A stretch of DNA of 64,000 nucleotides from Corynebacterium minutissimum (GCF_016889765.1 NZ_CP069533.1:868001-932000), one strand, 5' to 3'; shown: positions 1-9,466, counted from the stretch's first letter. The notes: generated by a model not told the origin, from the sequence alone. Program-made: numbers and translations.

Positions 1-531
1 CGCCTCGGGGCGGGTAGCGACCTCCTGCGGGGTGTCCTTGGTGAACTTCGCGCCTTGGCCCAGGAAGGCGGAGGTCTGGCGCCAGATTTCTTCGCCGGCC
101 ACGCTGTAGGTGGTCACCATATCGATTACGAGGCCCTTGCGATGCGGGCGAAGGTTCTCCGCATGGACTGTGATATCGAAAGCCTCATCCACGCGCAGCG
201 GGCTCGTCTGCTCAATGCGGTTGGACAGGTGAACCACGCCCAGCGCTGGGAAGGGGAAGTCCTTGGCGGCCATGACCTTGATGGCCAGCGGGAAAGCCAG
301 CGCGTATGGGTAGGTAGCGGGTGCTTCGTTGCCCAAGCGCAGATCGGTGGCCTGGCAGTAGTGGGCCAAGTGTTCCGTGTCCACGCGAACGTTGTCGACT
401 TGGAAGGCCGTGCGGGGATCAGCGACCGTGCGCTTGCCTGCACCGATACCGGGTACCGGCATTGCGCCGACCATGAGTGTGCGGTAGAGGGCGGACAGGT
501 CAGGAATCTCAGTCAGGGTGGTGTAGTTCAT
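1..531 (-). CDS. MaoC-like hot-dog dehydratase (HtdX-like), 3' end off window
   Basis: Reading leftward from an ATG at 531, 177 uninterrupted codons reach the window edge. The product begins MNYTTLTEIPDLSALYRTLM and contains NLRPHRKGLVIDMVTTYSV and GEEIWRQTSAFLGQG, typical of MaoC/hot-dog enoyl-hydratase-like proteins that act on 3-hydroxyacyl thioesters. Its start directly abuts the stop of the upstream FabG gene (532), so the two form one operon. In mycobacteria the same pair is htdX-fabG4, next to fadA2 (recalled synteny). The catalytic Asp/His region cannot be placed with certainty. The C-terminus is missing only because the window ends. Confidence 0.8.
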   Translation of the reverse strand, partial: MNYTTLTEIPDLSALYRTLMVGAMPVPGIGAGKRTVADPRTAFQVDNVRVDTEHLAHYCQATDLRLGNEAPATYPYALAFPLAIKVMAAKDFPFPALGVVHLSNRIEQTSPLRVDEAFDITVHAENLRPHRKGLVIDMVTTYSVAGEEIWRQTSAFLGQGAKFTKDTPQEVATRPEA

Positions 532-1860
532 TTAGGCTCCCATGAGGTTTTGGCCGCAGACACGGACGGTATTGCCGGTCACTGCCGCAGACGCAGGGGC
601 AGCGAAGAAGGCCACGGTTTCAGCGACGTCAATGGGCTGACCGCCCTGCTGCAAGGAATTGAGGCGGCGGCCAATCTCGCGCGGAGCGGTCGGCATCGCT
701 GCGGTCATGGCGGTTTCAATGAAGCCGGGCGCCACAGCGTTGATGGTGGAGCCGTTCTCCGCGAGGACGGGACGCAGGGCGTCGACCAGCCCGATGATTC
801 CGGCCTTGGTGGTGGCGTAGTTCGTCTGGCCGCGGTTACCGGAAATACCGGCCATGGAGGACACGCCAACCACAGCCGCGCCCGGCGCGAGGGAACCGGA
901 CTCAAGGAGATTTTCGGTGATACGCACTGGGGCGAGGAGGTTCACAGCGAGGACAGCATCCCACTGGCCCTCGTTCATGTTGGCCATGAGCTTGTCGCGG
1001 GTAATACCAGCGTTGTGCACGATGACGTCGATGGCGCGTCCGTGGCGCTCCTGTGCGTGCTGCGTAATCTTGTCGGCGGCCTGCGGGTCGGTAACGTCGA
1101 GCGGCAGTGCGGTGCCCTTGACCTGATTGGCGGTTTTGGCCAGGTGCTCGCTTGCCTGTGGGACGTCGATGCAGATGACATCAGCGCCATCGCGGGCCAG
1201 TACCTCAGCAATGGTGGCTCCAATGCCGCGGGCGGCGCCGGTGACAACGGCGAGACGGCCATCGAGCGGCTTCTCCCAGTTCTGTTCGCCTTGCAGCGTG
1301 GCGCCCTGCGCGCTCACGCGGACGACCTGACCGTCAACGAATGCTGACTTGCCCGACAGGAAGAAGCGGAGGGTGGATTCCACCTCTGCGGTAGCGGCTG
1401 GGTCAGCCCACACCAGGTTCACGGTGCCGCCTTTGCGCATTTCCTTCGCAAGGGAGCGCGTAAAGCCTTCGAGGGCGCGGGCGGCAATGCGGGCGTCGAT
1501 AGTATCGGCAGCCTCGGGGGTGGTGCCGACCACGACGATGCGCGCGCACGGCAGGAGGTTGCGCATCTGCGGGTTGAAAAAGTCATAGAGCTCACGGAGC
1601 TGCTCTGGGGTCTCAATACCCGTGGCATCGAAGACCAATGCAGCGCGCTTGGCTTCCGCAGTTGAGTCGATGACCTGGTAGTCCACGGCTAGCTGGGTAC
1701 GAAGAAACTCGACAATACGGCCTTGCCCGCCCAAGACGATCGGACCTTCGAGGGCAGGTTCACCGACCTGGTGGCGGCGGAGGGGGTAGCCCTGCGGCAC
1801 ACCCGCTTTGGCGGCCAAGGGGGAGTTGATGAGCTTCTCAGCAATAGTGACGTGCGACAT
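532..1860 (-). CDS. fabG4: Double-domain 3-oxoacyl-ACP/CoA reductase (FabG4-like SDR)
   Basis: This 442-residue NAD(P)-dependent reductase would reduce 3-oxoacyl thioesters. Its length fits the high-molecular-weight FabG class: an N-terminal degenerate Rossmann domain (about 1-195) and a C-terminal catalytic SDR domain. Visible SDR motifs are TGAARGIG at 207-214, NAG at 283-285, Ser334/335 in GVSSMAG, and Tyr348-x3-Lys352 (YATTK). The stop abuts the start of the MaoC gene, implying a reductase-dehydratase pair. The gene diverges from the thiolase gene at 2045, with a strong dyad in between. The order MaoC/FabG4 leftward and FadA2/acyl-CoA dehydrogenase rightward matches the mycobacterial fabG4 locus. 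It may serve beta-oxidation or a minor FAS-II-like route; sequence alone does not decide. Confidence 0.9.
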   Translation of the reverse strand: MSHVTIAEKLINSPLAAKAGVPQGYPLRRHQVGEPALEGPIVLGGQGRIVEFLRTQLAVDYQVIDSTAEAKRAALVFDATGIETPEQLRELYDFFNPQMRNLLPCARIVVVGTTPEAADTIDARIAARALEGFTRSLAKEMRKGGTVNLVWADPAATAEVESTLRFFLSGKSAFVDGQVVRVSAQGATLQGEQNWEKPLDGRLAVVTGAARGIGATIAEVLARDGADVICIDVPQASEHLAKTANQVKGTALPLDVTDPQAADKITQHAQERHGRAIDVIVHNAGITRDKLMANMNEGQWDAVLAVNLLAPVRITENLLESGSLAPGAAVVGVSSMAGISGNRGQTNYATTKAGIIGLVDALRPVLAENGSTINAVAPGFIETAMTAAMPTAPREIGRRLNSLQQGGQPIDVAETVAFFAAPASAAVTGNTVRVCGQNLMGA

Positions 1861-1932
1861 GTGGTGGCGCGATCCTTTCTTAAATCTTCACAACCTTGCG
1901 AGCTTTGTTGACTTGGTTGCAAGGTTAGTTAA

Positions 1933-1962
1933 TTGAGTGATAGAACTAACACTATCACTTAA
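1933..1962. promoter_or_regulatory. Dyad operator in the fabG4/fadA2 divergent promoter
   Basis: An inverted repeat lies midway between the divergent genes. The arms TTgAGTGATAG (1933-1943) and CTATCACTtAA (1952-1962) match at 10 of 11 positions around an 8-bp centre. A rightward promoter, TTGCAA (1917-1922) with TAGAAC (1941-1946), would run straight through it. The size and position fit a TetR-family fatty-acid regulator site; that assignment is inference. Confidence 0.6.
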
Positions 1963-2044
1963 GTTGTGATGCGCACTTCCTTGAGGGGTCTCCACCCCTC
2001 TCACCGCGATGACTCGCACAAACCACCCCGCGAAGGAGCATTAG

Positions 2045-3343
2045 ATGACCACCCCTCAGCACCGCGTCGCCATCCTGGGCGGCAACCGCATCCCGTTTGC
2101 CCGCTCAAATAAGCAGTACGCCCACGCGTCCAACCAGGACATGCTCACCAGCGCCCTCGACGGCCTGGTGGCACGCTACGGGCTTCACGACGAACGCCTA
2201 GGCCTCGTCGCTGCCGGCGCCGTGCTCAAGCACTCCCGTGATTTCAACCTCACCCGCGAGGTTGTCCTCGGTTCCGCGCTGGATTCCACCACCCCGGCTA
2301 TCGACGTCCAGCAGGCCTGCTGCACCTCCCTCGCCGCCGCCATTCACGTCGGTGATGCCATTGCCCAGGGTCGCATTTCTGCTGGTATCGCCGGCGGTAC
2401 GGATACCACGTCGGATGCCCCGCTGGCAGTTAACGACAACCTACGCCGCACATTGCTCAACCTCACCCGCGCTAAGTCCGCCGCACAGCGCGCCCAGCTC
2501 ATCGGCTCCATCCGCCCCTCCCAACTCGCCCCGGAGCAGCCGCAGAACGGCGAACCACGAACCGGGCTGTCCATGGGTGACCACGCCGCTATTACCGCCC
2601 GTGAAATGCACGTGACCCGCGAGGCTCAAGACGAGCTCGCACTGGCCTCTCACCAGAACCTCCACAAGGCCTGGGAAGAAGGTTTCTTTACTGACTTGAC
2701 CACCGGATTCCTCGGCGTCAACCGCGATACCAACCTGCGCCCGGATTCTTCGCTGGAATCGCTGGCCAAGCTGAAGCCGGTCTTCGGCAAGCGCGACGCT
2801 GAGCAGCACGGCGCCCAGGCCACCATGACGGCTGGTAACTCCACGCCGCTGACCGACGGTGCCTCGGTCGCCCTCCTGGGCTCCGAAGAGTGGGCATCCG
2901 CGCACAACATTGAACCGCGTGCCTTCCTCGTGGATTCCGAAACCGCTGCCGTCGACTTCGTCCACGGTCCCGATGGCCTGCTCATGGCACCTACTTATGC
3001 GGTCCCGCGCCTGCTGGAGCGCAATAACCTCTCCCTGCAGGATTTCGACTTCTACGAAATCCACGAAGCCTTTGCCTCCCAGGTCCTGGCCACCCTGTCT
3101 GCATGGGAAGACGAGACCTACTGCCGCGAGCGCCTCAGCCTGCAGTCCGCGTTGGGCCCCATCGACCGCGCCAAGCTCAACGTCAAGGGCTCCTCACTCG
3201 CCGCCGGCCACCCGTTCGCCGCGACCGGAACCCGCATTCTTGCAACGACTGCAAAGATTCTCGAAGAGAACGGCGGCGGCCGCGCCCTCATCTCCATTTG
3301 CGCCGCCGGCGGCCAAGGCGTCGCAGCCATCGTCGAGCGCTAA
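2045..3343 (+). CDS. fadA2: Acetyl-CoA C-acyltransferase (thiolase, FadA2-like)
   Basis: This 432-residue thiolase would cleave 3-ketoacyl-CoA with CoA, or run the reverse Claisen condensation. The nucleophilic Cys lies in VQQACCTSLAAA (Cys92). The C-terminal His is in AAGHPFAATGTR, and the second active-site Cys is in CAAGGQGVA near the end. The NEAFA-like motif appears as HEAFASQ. The ATG at 2045 follows an AAGGAG ribosome site. It starts the rightward arm of a divergent lipid module and lies 28 bp upstream of an acyl-CoA dehydrogenase/oxidase gene, so the two are probably co-transcribed. The Cys-Cys at the active site is unusual, since many relatives have Cys-Gly there. Confidence 0.92.
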   Translation: MTTPQHRVAILGGNRIPFARSNKQYAHASNQDMLTSALDGLVARYGLHDERLGLVAAGAVLKHSRDFNLTREVVLGSALDSTTPAIDVQQACCTSLAAAIHVGDAIAQGRISAGIAGGTDTTSDAPLAVNDNLRRTLLNLTRAKSAAQRAQLIGSIRPSQLAPEQPQNGEPRTGLSMGDHAAITAREMHVTREAQDELALASHQNLHKAWEEGFFTDLTTGFLGVNRDTNLRPDSSLESLAKLKPVFGKRDAEQHGAQATMTAGNSTPLTDGASVALLGSEEWASAHNIEPRAFLVDSETAAVDFVHGPDGLLMAPTYAVPRLLERNNLSLQDFDFYEIHEAFASQVLATLSAWEDETYCRERLSLQSALGPIDRAKLNVKGSSLAAGHPFAATGTRILATTAKILEENGGGRALISICAAGGQGVAAIVER

Positions 3344-3371
3344 AGAATTTATTCAGAAAGGAAATCCCATC

Positions 3372-5450
3372 ATGCCTTTGACCAAGTCCTCCGATAAGAA
3401 GTCCACCGTCGACCTCAACAAGAACGCCTCGAACGACGCCCCCAAGGCCGAGGCCCGCAGCCCCCGCCGCCTGCCCTCCACACCAAAACCATCCGTAGCC
3501 ACGGAGCTGGGCGCGCTTCTCGACGGCCCCCACGCCGCCTTCCGTGACGAGTTGCGCACCTTCCTCAATGACCCGGAACTCTTCCCGAAGTCCCACCTGC
3601 CCATGGCCGAGCAGCGCGAGCACACCTTTAACAACCTGGCCAAGGTGCGTGATTTCGGCGGCTTCACTCATGGCTTGCGCCGCGCCAACGGTGGTGCTGG
3701 CAAGCCGAACCTTTCGACCTTTACTCTCGAGGGCCTGGCCTGGGTCGATGGCTCCTTGGCTATTAAGTCCGGAGTGCAGTGGGGTCTGTGGGGCGGCGCC
3801 CTCGACCAGCTGGGCACCGAGCGTCACATCGAGTGGGTCAAGAAGGCGGCCAATCTGGAACTGCCCGGCTGCTTCGCCATGACTGAGCGTGGTCACGGCT
3901 CCGACGTCCAGTCTTTGGAGACCACCGCCACCTACGATCCGGAGACCCAAGAGTTCGTGGTGAACACCCCGTCTGATACCGCGGTGAAGAACTACATCGG
4001 TAATGCCGCCAAGGATGGCCGCGCCGCCGTCGTCTTCACTCAGCTCATTACGCCAGACAGCGATGGTCGATCCCACGGCGTTCACGCCATCATCGTCCCC
4101 ATCCGCGACGAAGAGGGCAATGAGCTGCCGGGCGTGACCTTGGGCGATCATGGCCACAAGGGTGGTTTGGTGGGCGTCGATAATGGCACCCTGCGCTTCG
4201 ACAACGTTCGCGTGCCGCGCGAGAACCTGCTCAACCGCTTCGCTGACGTCGATGAGAACGGCAAGTACTCCTCCCCCATCGAGTCGAAGAACTCCCGCTT
4301 CTTCACCATGTTGGGCACCCTCATCCGTGGCCGCATTGGCGTCTCCGGCGCTGCAGGTTCCGCTACTGAGGCCTCACTCGACATCGCGATTCGCTACGCT
4401 AACCGCCGCCGTCAGTTCGAGGGCGCAACCGGCGCCGAGAAGCGCCTTATCGAGCACCGCCAGCACCGTCGCCGCCTGCTCATCCCGCTGGCACGCACCT
4501 ACGCGCTGCACCTGCTCTATAACCAGATTCTGGAGCGCTACCAGGAGCAGAACGACCAGCACGAGGCCGGCACGTGGTCCGTCACGGAGCCGACCGAAGA
4601 GCAGAAGTTTGCCTCCCGTGAAATGGAGTCCCTAGCTGCAGCTATTAAGGCTGCTCAAACCCAGCACGCTACCCGCACCATTCAAGAGTGCCGTGAAGCC
4701 TGCGGTGGTGCCGGCTACATGTCGGAGAACCGCCTGACCACGTACCGTGCTGATTCGGATGTCTTCTCCACCTTTGAGGGTGACAACACCGTTCTCATCC
4801 AGATGGTGGGCAAGAACCTGCTGACCGCCTACGGTCGTGAAATGAATGACATGAGCCCGTGGGACACCGTGAAGTACGCCGCTACCACCGCTACTGACGT
4901 GGTCAAGCGCCGTTACGGTTTCACTACCCGCCTGCAGGGCCTAGTGGACCGCGTGAACCCGTCTGAAGCGTCGCTGTTCGATGCCACTTACCAGGCCAAG
5001 CTTATCGACGACCGCGCCCAGTCCATCCTTTTCTCCCTCGTGCGCCGCATTCAGCCGGCACGGAAGGCAGACAAGGTTCAGGCTGCAGCCATCGTGGACC
5101 AGTGCCAGGACCACCTCATCGCCGCCGGTTGGGCTCGCGTGGACACCTTGCTCGTGCAGGCCATGGTTGAGGCAGAAGAGCGCCTTGAGGAAGGCTCGCT
5201 GGCACGTCAGGTCTTCGAGCAGCTGCGCCACCTCTTCGTCTTCGACACTCTCGTGCAGCACGCCGGCTGGTACCAGGAGCATAACCTTATCCCGGCTGGC
5301 CGCATCAAGGCTGCCCGCGCGGCCATCAACGACCTCGTTGATTCGCTTGCTCCGTGGTCCGTCGTGCTCGTGGATGCCTTCGGCGTTCCGGCCGAGGCTC
5401 ACAACATCCCGATGCTTAACGAGGCCGGTGTGGATCCGCTCCACAAGTAA
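3372..5450 (+). CDS. Acyl-CoA dehydrogenase / acyl-CoA oxidase-like flavoprotein
   Basis: This is a 692-residue FAD enzyme for alpha,beta-oxidation of acyl-CoA. I chose the ATG at 3372 because an AGAAAGGA ribosome site precedes it, although the open frame extends further upstream inside the thiolase gene. The middle region (CFAMTERGHGSDVQSLETTA, then a beta-barrel segment with HGVHAIIVPIRD) resembles long acyl-CoA oxidase-type proteins rather than the roughly 390-residue classical dehydrogenases. The C-terminal half has the flavin-contact motif ECREACGGAGYMSENRL and TFEGDN. The first 45 residues are low-complexity and Lys/Pro-rich. It is probably co-expressed with the thiolase. Dehydrogenase versus oxidase activity cannot be decided here. 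Confidence 0.88.
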   Translation: MPLTKSSDKKSTVDLNKNASNDAPKAEARSPRRLPSTPKPSVATELGALLDGPHAAFRDELRTFLNDPELFPKSHLPMAEQREHTFNNLAKVRDFGGFTHGLRRANGGAGKPNLSTFTLEGLAWVDGSLAIKSGVQWGLWGGALDQLGTERHIEWVKKAANLELPGCFAMTERGHGSDVQSLETTATYDPETQEFVVNTPSDTAVKNYIGNAAKDGRAAVVFTQLITPDSDGRSHGVHAIIVPIRDEEGNELPGVTLGDHGHKGGLVGVDNGTLRFDNVRVPRENLLNRFADVDENGKYSSPIESKNSRFFTMLGTLIRGRIGVSGAAGSATEASLDIAIRYANRRRQFEGATGAEKRLIEHRQHRRRLLIPLARTYALHLLYNQILERYQEQNDQHEAGTWSVTEPTEEQKFASREMESLAAAIKAAQTQHATRTIQECREACGGAGYMSENRLTTYRADSDVFSTFEGDNTVLIQMVGKNLLTAYGREMNDMSPWDTVKYAATTATDVVKRRYGFTTRLQGLVDRVNPSEASLFDATYQAKLIDDRAQSILFSLVRRIQPARKADKVQAAAIVDQCQDHLIAAGWARVDTLLVQAMVEAEERLEEGSLARQVFEQLRHLFVFDTLVQHAGWYQEHNLIPAGRIKAARAAINDLVDSLAPWSVVLVDAFGVPAEAHNIPMLNEAGVDPLHK

Positions 5451-5468
5451 GCCACTACCGTATTTCTC

Positions 5469-5505
5469 GGAAGACACCTCGCGAGCGGGGTGTCTTCCCT
5501 GTTTT
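5469..5505 (+). terminator. Rho-independent terminator after the acyl-CoA dehydrogenase gene
   Basis: A perfect 10-bp stem, GGAAGACACC (5469-5478) with GGTGTCTTCC (5489-5498), has a 10-nt loop and is followed by CTGTTTTC. It closes the fadA2-acyl-CoA dehydrogenase unit. Confidence 0.8.
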
Positions 5506-5542
5506 CGGGCAGTGTCCAGTAGAACTGTTTACTCTCTGAGCT

Positions 5543-6172
5543 ATGACCACACAGCATCCAATGTTCTCCAGTTCCTTCCCGCCCTCCGATGATCTCCTTG
5601 AGCCAAGCCCGCTTCGCAATGACATCGCTCTGAGGCTCTGCCACGGCGAATCCCGCCAAGACATCCACAATGACTACATTGAAGTCCTCGATGACCCCAC
5701 CGAATGGGAGGCTAGCCATGAGGAACCTTATCCAGAGGATTTCGACGCCATCATTGACGAAGTCGCCGCAGAATACGGCCGGCTGGTCACGGAGAAGTCG
5801 GAGGACGTTAAGCGCCTCGATGCCCTCCGCGAGGAGCTAGCTCAACGAGATATCTCCTTCACATTCAACGAGGCCTGGGATCTATCAGACGGCGTCTGGG
5901 TAGGCTCCGAACTCGCTGAGGAGGAAGGCCGCAGCGGTTATGTCTATTGCCACCGCCAAGACATCAGCCGGGTTATCTACAACGGCGAACTGTACTTTGG
6001 GTTCTCCGCCATGGAGAAAAGCGAGGAGGCAACCATCAAGGTCGGCGAACAGCTCGTCGAAGCCCTGCGCGCCGTGGGCTTTGCCCCCGAGTGGAACGGC
6101 TCAACGAATGCGCGCGTTCAATGCCACGACGTCGCCCTCGAGTACCCCCTCGCCGACGACCTCACCGACTAG
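5543..6172 (+). CDS. Conserved hypothetical protein, DUF6891-like C-terminus
   Basis: This 209-residue acidic protein has no signal peptide or membrane segment. The C-terminal half (FTFNEAWDLSDGVWVGSEL, then GYVYCHRQDISRVI, ending EALRAVGFAPEWNGS) looks like the DUF6891 family as I remember it. The N-terminal 100 residues are Glu/Asp-rich and probably helical. It stands alone after a terminator and converges on the hemolysin III gene 30 bp away. No function is known to me. Confidence 0.7.
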   Translation: MTTQHPMFSSSFPPSDDLLEPSPLRNDIALRLCHGESRQDIHNDYIEVLDDPTEWEASHEEPYPEDFDAIIDEVAAEYGRLVTEKSEDVKRLDALREELAQRDISFTFNEAWDLSDGVWVGSELAEEEGRSGYVYCHRQDISRVIYNGELYFGFSAMEKSEEATIKVGEQLVEALRAVGFAPEWNGSTNARVQCHDVALEYPLADDLTD

Positions 6173-6202
6173 GCGCCGCCGTATGCCTAGCCCCTTAAGC
6201 GG

Positions 6203-6916
6203 CTAGCCCGCCACGACCATCCAGACGGCCACCATGTGCACCACCGCCGCGGCAATCGTCGCGGTGTGGAAGTGCTCGTGGTAGCCATACCACCGCGCAT
6301 TGCGCCCCGGCCACTTAAAGCCATATATCAATGCGCCCAGCGAATAGACCACTCCACCTGCAAACAGCAGCCACACCACGGCCGGCCCCGCTGACTGCCA
6401 CAGGTTCGGCAGCAGCGGCAAAATAAGCCAGCCCAGGACGAGATAAACCACCACATCAAGCCAACGCGGGTGGTTAATCCACACCAGATTCAGGACGACG
6501 CCCATGATGGCGCCTACCCACGCCGCACTAAGCATCCATAGCGCTTGCGTGGGGTCCAGAACAATGGCACACAAAGGCGTGTAAGTCGCCGCGATGAACA
6601 CCGAAATCGTCGCGTGATCTGCCCGCCGCCACCATTGCACCGCGCGCATGGATACCCACGGCCAGCGGTGATACAGCGCCGAAACGGTAAAGAGACCAAC
6701 CACGCCCACGCCGTACACCGTTACCGCGAGCCCCTGCCACCACGGCAGCGTCATCCACGCAAACGTGATGAGAACTGTGGAGGCGATGACCGATAGAATC
6801 GCCGCACAGAAATGCCCCCAGCCACGCGTGAGTGGCCGCGGCCCACGGTCTGCCATCCAGTAGGTGCGTTGGATGCGGGCCTCTTGGTCATTCGGAACTG
6901 TGGTTGGTGGAGTCAT
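6203..6916 (-). CDS. trhA: Hemolysin III family (PAQR-type) seven-helix membrane protein
   Basis: A 237-residue integral membrane protein with about seven hydrophobic segments. Family motifs are visible: SALYHR near the second helix, RADHATISVFIAATYTPL in the third, and the C-terminal HEHFHTATIAAAVVHMV with the conserved histidines thought to bind a metal. Members of this family influence membrane energetics and fluidity in bacteria; 'hemolysin' is a historical name. It is monocistronic and converges with the DUF6891-like gene. Confidence 0.88.
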   Translation of the reverse strand: MTPPTTVPNDQEARIQRTYWMADRGPRPLTRGWGHFCAAILSVIASTVLITFAWMTLPWWQGLAVTVYGVGVVGLFTVSALYHRWPWVSMRAVQWWRRADHATISVFIAATYTPLCAIVLDPTQALWMLSAAWVGAIMGVVLNLVWINHPRWLDVVVYLVLGWLILPLLPNLWQSAGPAVVWLLFAGGVVYSLGALIYGFKWPGRNARWYGYHEHFHTATIAAAVVHMVAVWMVVAG

Positions 6917-7071
6917 GGCTACGTTCCCCTCAGGTGTCCTAACCTACGTGACCGTAAATATACACATTGTGACACCTCTGCACACTGCTTCTGCTCAACC
7001 GACGCTTCCCCTCAACTCTCTTAAGATGTTCGTCGACCTTCTCTGAGCTTGCCAAACGTTCAAGATGAAGA

Positions 7072-7119
7072 AGGATAAAAAGCCGGGCAGGGCCTCTCCG
7101 TAGCGAGAACCCTGCCCGG
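7072..7119 (-). terminator. Terminator of the purSQL operon
   Basis: A perfect 10-bp stem pairs CCGGGCAGGG (7083-7092) with CCCTGCCCGG (7110-7119). In the leftward direction it is followed by GCTTTTTATCC, a clear U-tract. It lies 21 bp beyond the purL stop. Confidence 0.88.
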
Positions 7120-7140
7120 TCGCATTGCGGTGCGTGTGCT

Positions 7141-9438
7141 TTACTCCACGACGGAGTTGGCACCCACCGCATGGCCGAAGAGGTCCGGCAGCGTCGCTGC
7201 CCAGGCCTCACGCAGCTCAGAGACAGCGATGGACTCGCCGCCGAGCTCCAGCTCACCGTTGTCGGTGGTCTGGCCCACGACGACGGCCGGCACACCGCAC
7301 TCCTCCGCGCGGTGCAGCAGGGTGTCGACTCGGTCAGCGGTCGTTGCTACGAGCACGCGGGACGCGGACTCGGAGAAGGCCGCCACAAAAGCGTCCTCGT
7401 GAACCTTGGATAGATCCAGGCTCAGGCCCACACCACTACGCTTGGCCATCTCGAATGCGGTAACGGCAAGGCCGCCCTCGGAGACATCGTGAGCAGCAGT
7501 AACGCCTTCATTACCCACGAAGAAGTCCGCGAGGCGCTTCTCGTTGGCTAGGTCCACCTGCGGCGGCAGGCCGTTGAGTCCGTCCTTCGACTGGTGGCCT
7601 TGCTCGTGCGCGTTCACCTGCTGCCAGATGGAGCCACCGAACTCATCCTTGGTCTCACCCAGCAGCACGAGAACTTCCGGCTCGTCCACGCGACCGAGCT
7701 CGTTGCCGATGGACTTATGGACGTCATCGATGACGCCGAGGACGCCCACGACGGGCGTCGGCAAGATCGGCTCCTCGCCAGTCTGGTTGTAGAAGGAGAC
7801 GTTGCCGCCGGAGACGGGGATGCCGAGCTCGACGGCGCCGTCGGCAAGCCCATGCACGGACTCGCGGAACTGCCACATGACGTCCGGGTTCTCCGGCGAG
7901 CCGTAGTTGAGGCAGTTGGTGATGGCGACGGGACGGGCACCGGTGACGGCAACGTTGCGGTAGGCCTCTGCCAGCGCCAAACGGGCGCCCATGTTCGGGT
8001 CCAACTTGGTGTAGCGACCAGAAGCGTCAGCAGAAACGGCCACGCCACGGCCGGTCTCCTCGTCAATGCGCAGCACACCAGCATTGGCGTGGTGAGACTG
8101 CACGGTGTTGCCGCGCACGTAGCGGTCATACTGTTCAGTGATGAAGTCACGCGAGCACAGCGCCGGAGAGGCCACGAGCTTCTTCAGGGCCACGGTGAGA
8201 TCCTGCTTCTCGACGCCCTGGAACTCCTGCAGCGCATCCTGCCACTCCGGGCGAGCATACGGGCGGTCATAGACTGGGCCCTCATTAGCGATGGTGTGGG
8301 CAGGGGCATCCACCACTACCTCGCCCTGGTGGCGAATGATGAGGTGGTCGCCGGTGGTGACCTCACCGATTTCTGCGCACGTGACATCCCAGTGCGCACA
8401 GATCTCCTTGAACTTCTCCACGTTCTCCGGGGTCACCACGGCGCACATGCGCTCCTGGGACTCAGAAGCCAGGATTTCTGCAGCGGACATGTTCTCCGCA
8501 CGCAGCGGAACGTTGTCCAGGTTGATCTCCATGCCGCCGTCACCGGAGGCAGCCAGCTCGGAGGTCGCGCAGGCCAGGCCCGCACCGCCCAAATCCTGGA
8601 TACCGACAACGATGCCGGACTTGTACAGGTCCAGGCAGCATTCGATGAGGACCTTCTCTGCAAACGGGTCGCCCACCTGCACCGCCGGCAACTTGCGCTC
8701 CGCGCCGTCCTCGAAGGTGTCAGAAGCCAACACGGACACGCCACCGATGCCATCGAGGCCGGTGCGCGAGCCAAAGAGCATGACCTTGTTGCCGGTACCG
8801 GAGGCAAAAGCGAGCTTGAGGTCTTCGACCTTCAGCGTGCCCACGCACAGCGCGTTGACCAGCGGGTTGCCCGCATAGGACTCATCAAAAACAGTTTCGC
8901 CGCCAATGTTGGGCAGGCCCAAGCAGTTACCGTAGTGCGAAATACCATCGACTACACCCGGCAGGACGCGCTTGGTATCCGCGGCATCAGCGGGACCAAA
9001 ACGCAGCTGATCCATAACGGCAATCGGGCGCGCGCCCATCGCCATGATGTCGCGGACGATACCACCCACGCCGGTGGCCGCTCCCTGGTGCGGCTCCACA
9101 TAAGACGGATGGTTGTGGCTTTCCACGCGGAAGGTCACCGCGTTGCCGTCCCCGATGTCCACCACGCCGGCGTTCTCACCAATACCAGCGAGAATCTTCG
9201 AGCCCATCTCCTCGGTCATGGTCTCGCCGAAGTAGCGCAGGTGCACCTTGGAAGATTTGTAGGAGCAGTGCTCCGACCACATCACGGAATACATGGTCAA
9301 CTCGGCGTCAGTAGGGCGACGGCCCAGGATCTCGCGAATACGGGCGTACTCATCATCCTTAAGACCAAGTTCGCGGTAAGGCTGCTCCAGGTCCGACTGC
9401 TGCGTGGCCTGCTCGACGGTGTCGTTGTGTACGGTCAT
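7141..9438 (-). CDS. purL: Phosphoribosylformylglycinamidine synthase II
   Basis: A 765-residue ATP-dependent amidotransferase synthase subunit that makes FGAM from FGAR using ammonia delivered by PurQ. The length is that of the small-type PurL, which needs separate PurS and PurQ, and both are encoded just upstream. Visible motifs include SEHCSYKSSKVHLRYF near residue 55, FRVESHNHPS near 105, and GVGGIVRDIMAMGARP. It is the last gene of purS-purQ-purL, 28 bp after purQ, with a strong terminator downstream. The ATG at 9438 is preceded by an AAGGAGAA ribosome site. Confidence 0.97.
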   Translation of the reverse strand: MTVHNDTVEQATQQSDLEQPYRELGLKDDEYARIREILGRRPTDAELTMYSVMWSEHCSYKSSKVHLRYFGETMTEEMGSKILAGIGENAGVVDIGDGNAVTFRVESHNHPSYVEPHQGAATGVGGIVRDIMAMGARPIAVMDQLRFGPADAADTKRVLPGVVDGISHYGNCLGLPNIGGETVFDESYAGNPLVNALCVGTLKVEDLKLAFASGTGNKVMLFGSRTGLDGIGGVSVLASDTFEDGAERKLPAVQVGDPFAEKVLIECCLDLYKSGIVVGIQDLGGAGLACATSELAASGDGGMEINLDNVPLRAENMSAAEILASESQERMCAVVTPENVEKFKEICAHWDVTCAEIGEVTTGDHLIIRHQGEVVVDAPAHTIANEGPVYDRPYARPEWQDALQEFQGVEKQDLTVALKKLVASPALCSRDFITEQYDRYVRGNTVQSHHANAGVLRIDEETGRGVAVSADASGRYTKLDPNMGARLALAEAYRNVAVTGARPVAITNCLNYGSPENPDVMWQFRESVHGLADGAVELGIPVSGGNVSFYNQTGEEPILPTPVVGVLGVIDDVHKSIGNELGRVDEPEVLVLLGETKDEFGGSIWQQVNAHEQGHQSKDGLNGLPPQVDLANEKRLADFFVGNEGVTAAHDVSEGGLAVTAFEMAKRSGVGLSLDLSKVHEDAFVAAFSESASRVLVATTADRVDTLLHRAEECGVPAVVVGQTTDNGELELGGESIAVSELREAWAATLPDLFGHAVGANSVVE

Positions 9439-9466
9439 TGTTTCTCCTTATAACCGTCGGCGCTTG

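Noticed and set aside
55..1347. Long rightward open frame of about 430 codons
   Set aside because: It lies antisense to the clear MaoC and FabG genes, has no ribosome site and has an unprotein-like composition. It is a high-GC shadow.
2859..3371. N-terminal extension of the acyl-CoA dehydrogenase by 171 codons
   Set aside because: It would overlap the thiolase gene in another frame and is Pro/Ser/Arg-rich nonsense. A good ribosome site precedes the ATG at 3372.
6187..6206. CTAGCC/GGCTAG dyad as a terminator between convergent genes
   Set aside because: Only 6 bp, overlapping a stop codon, with no U-tract.
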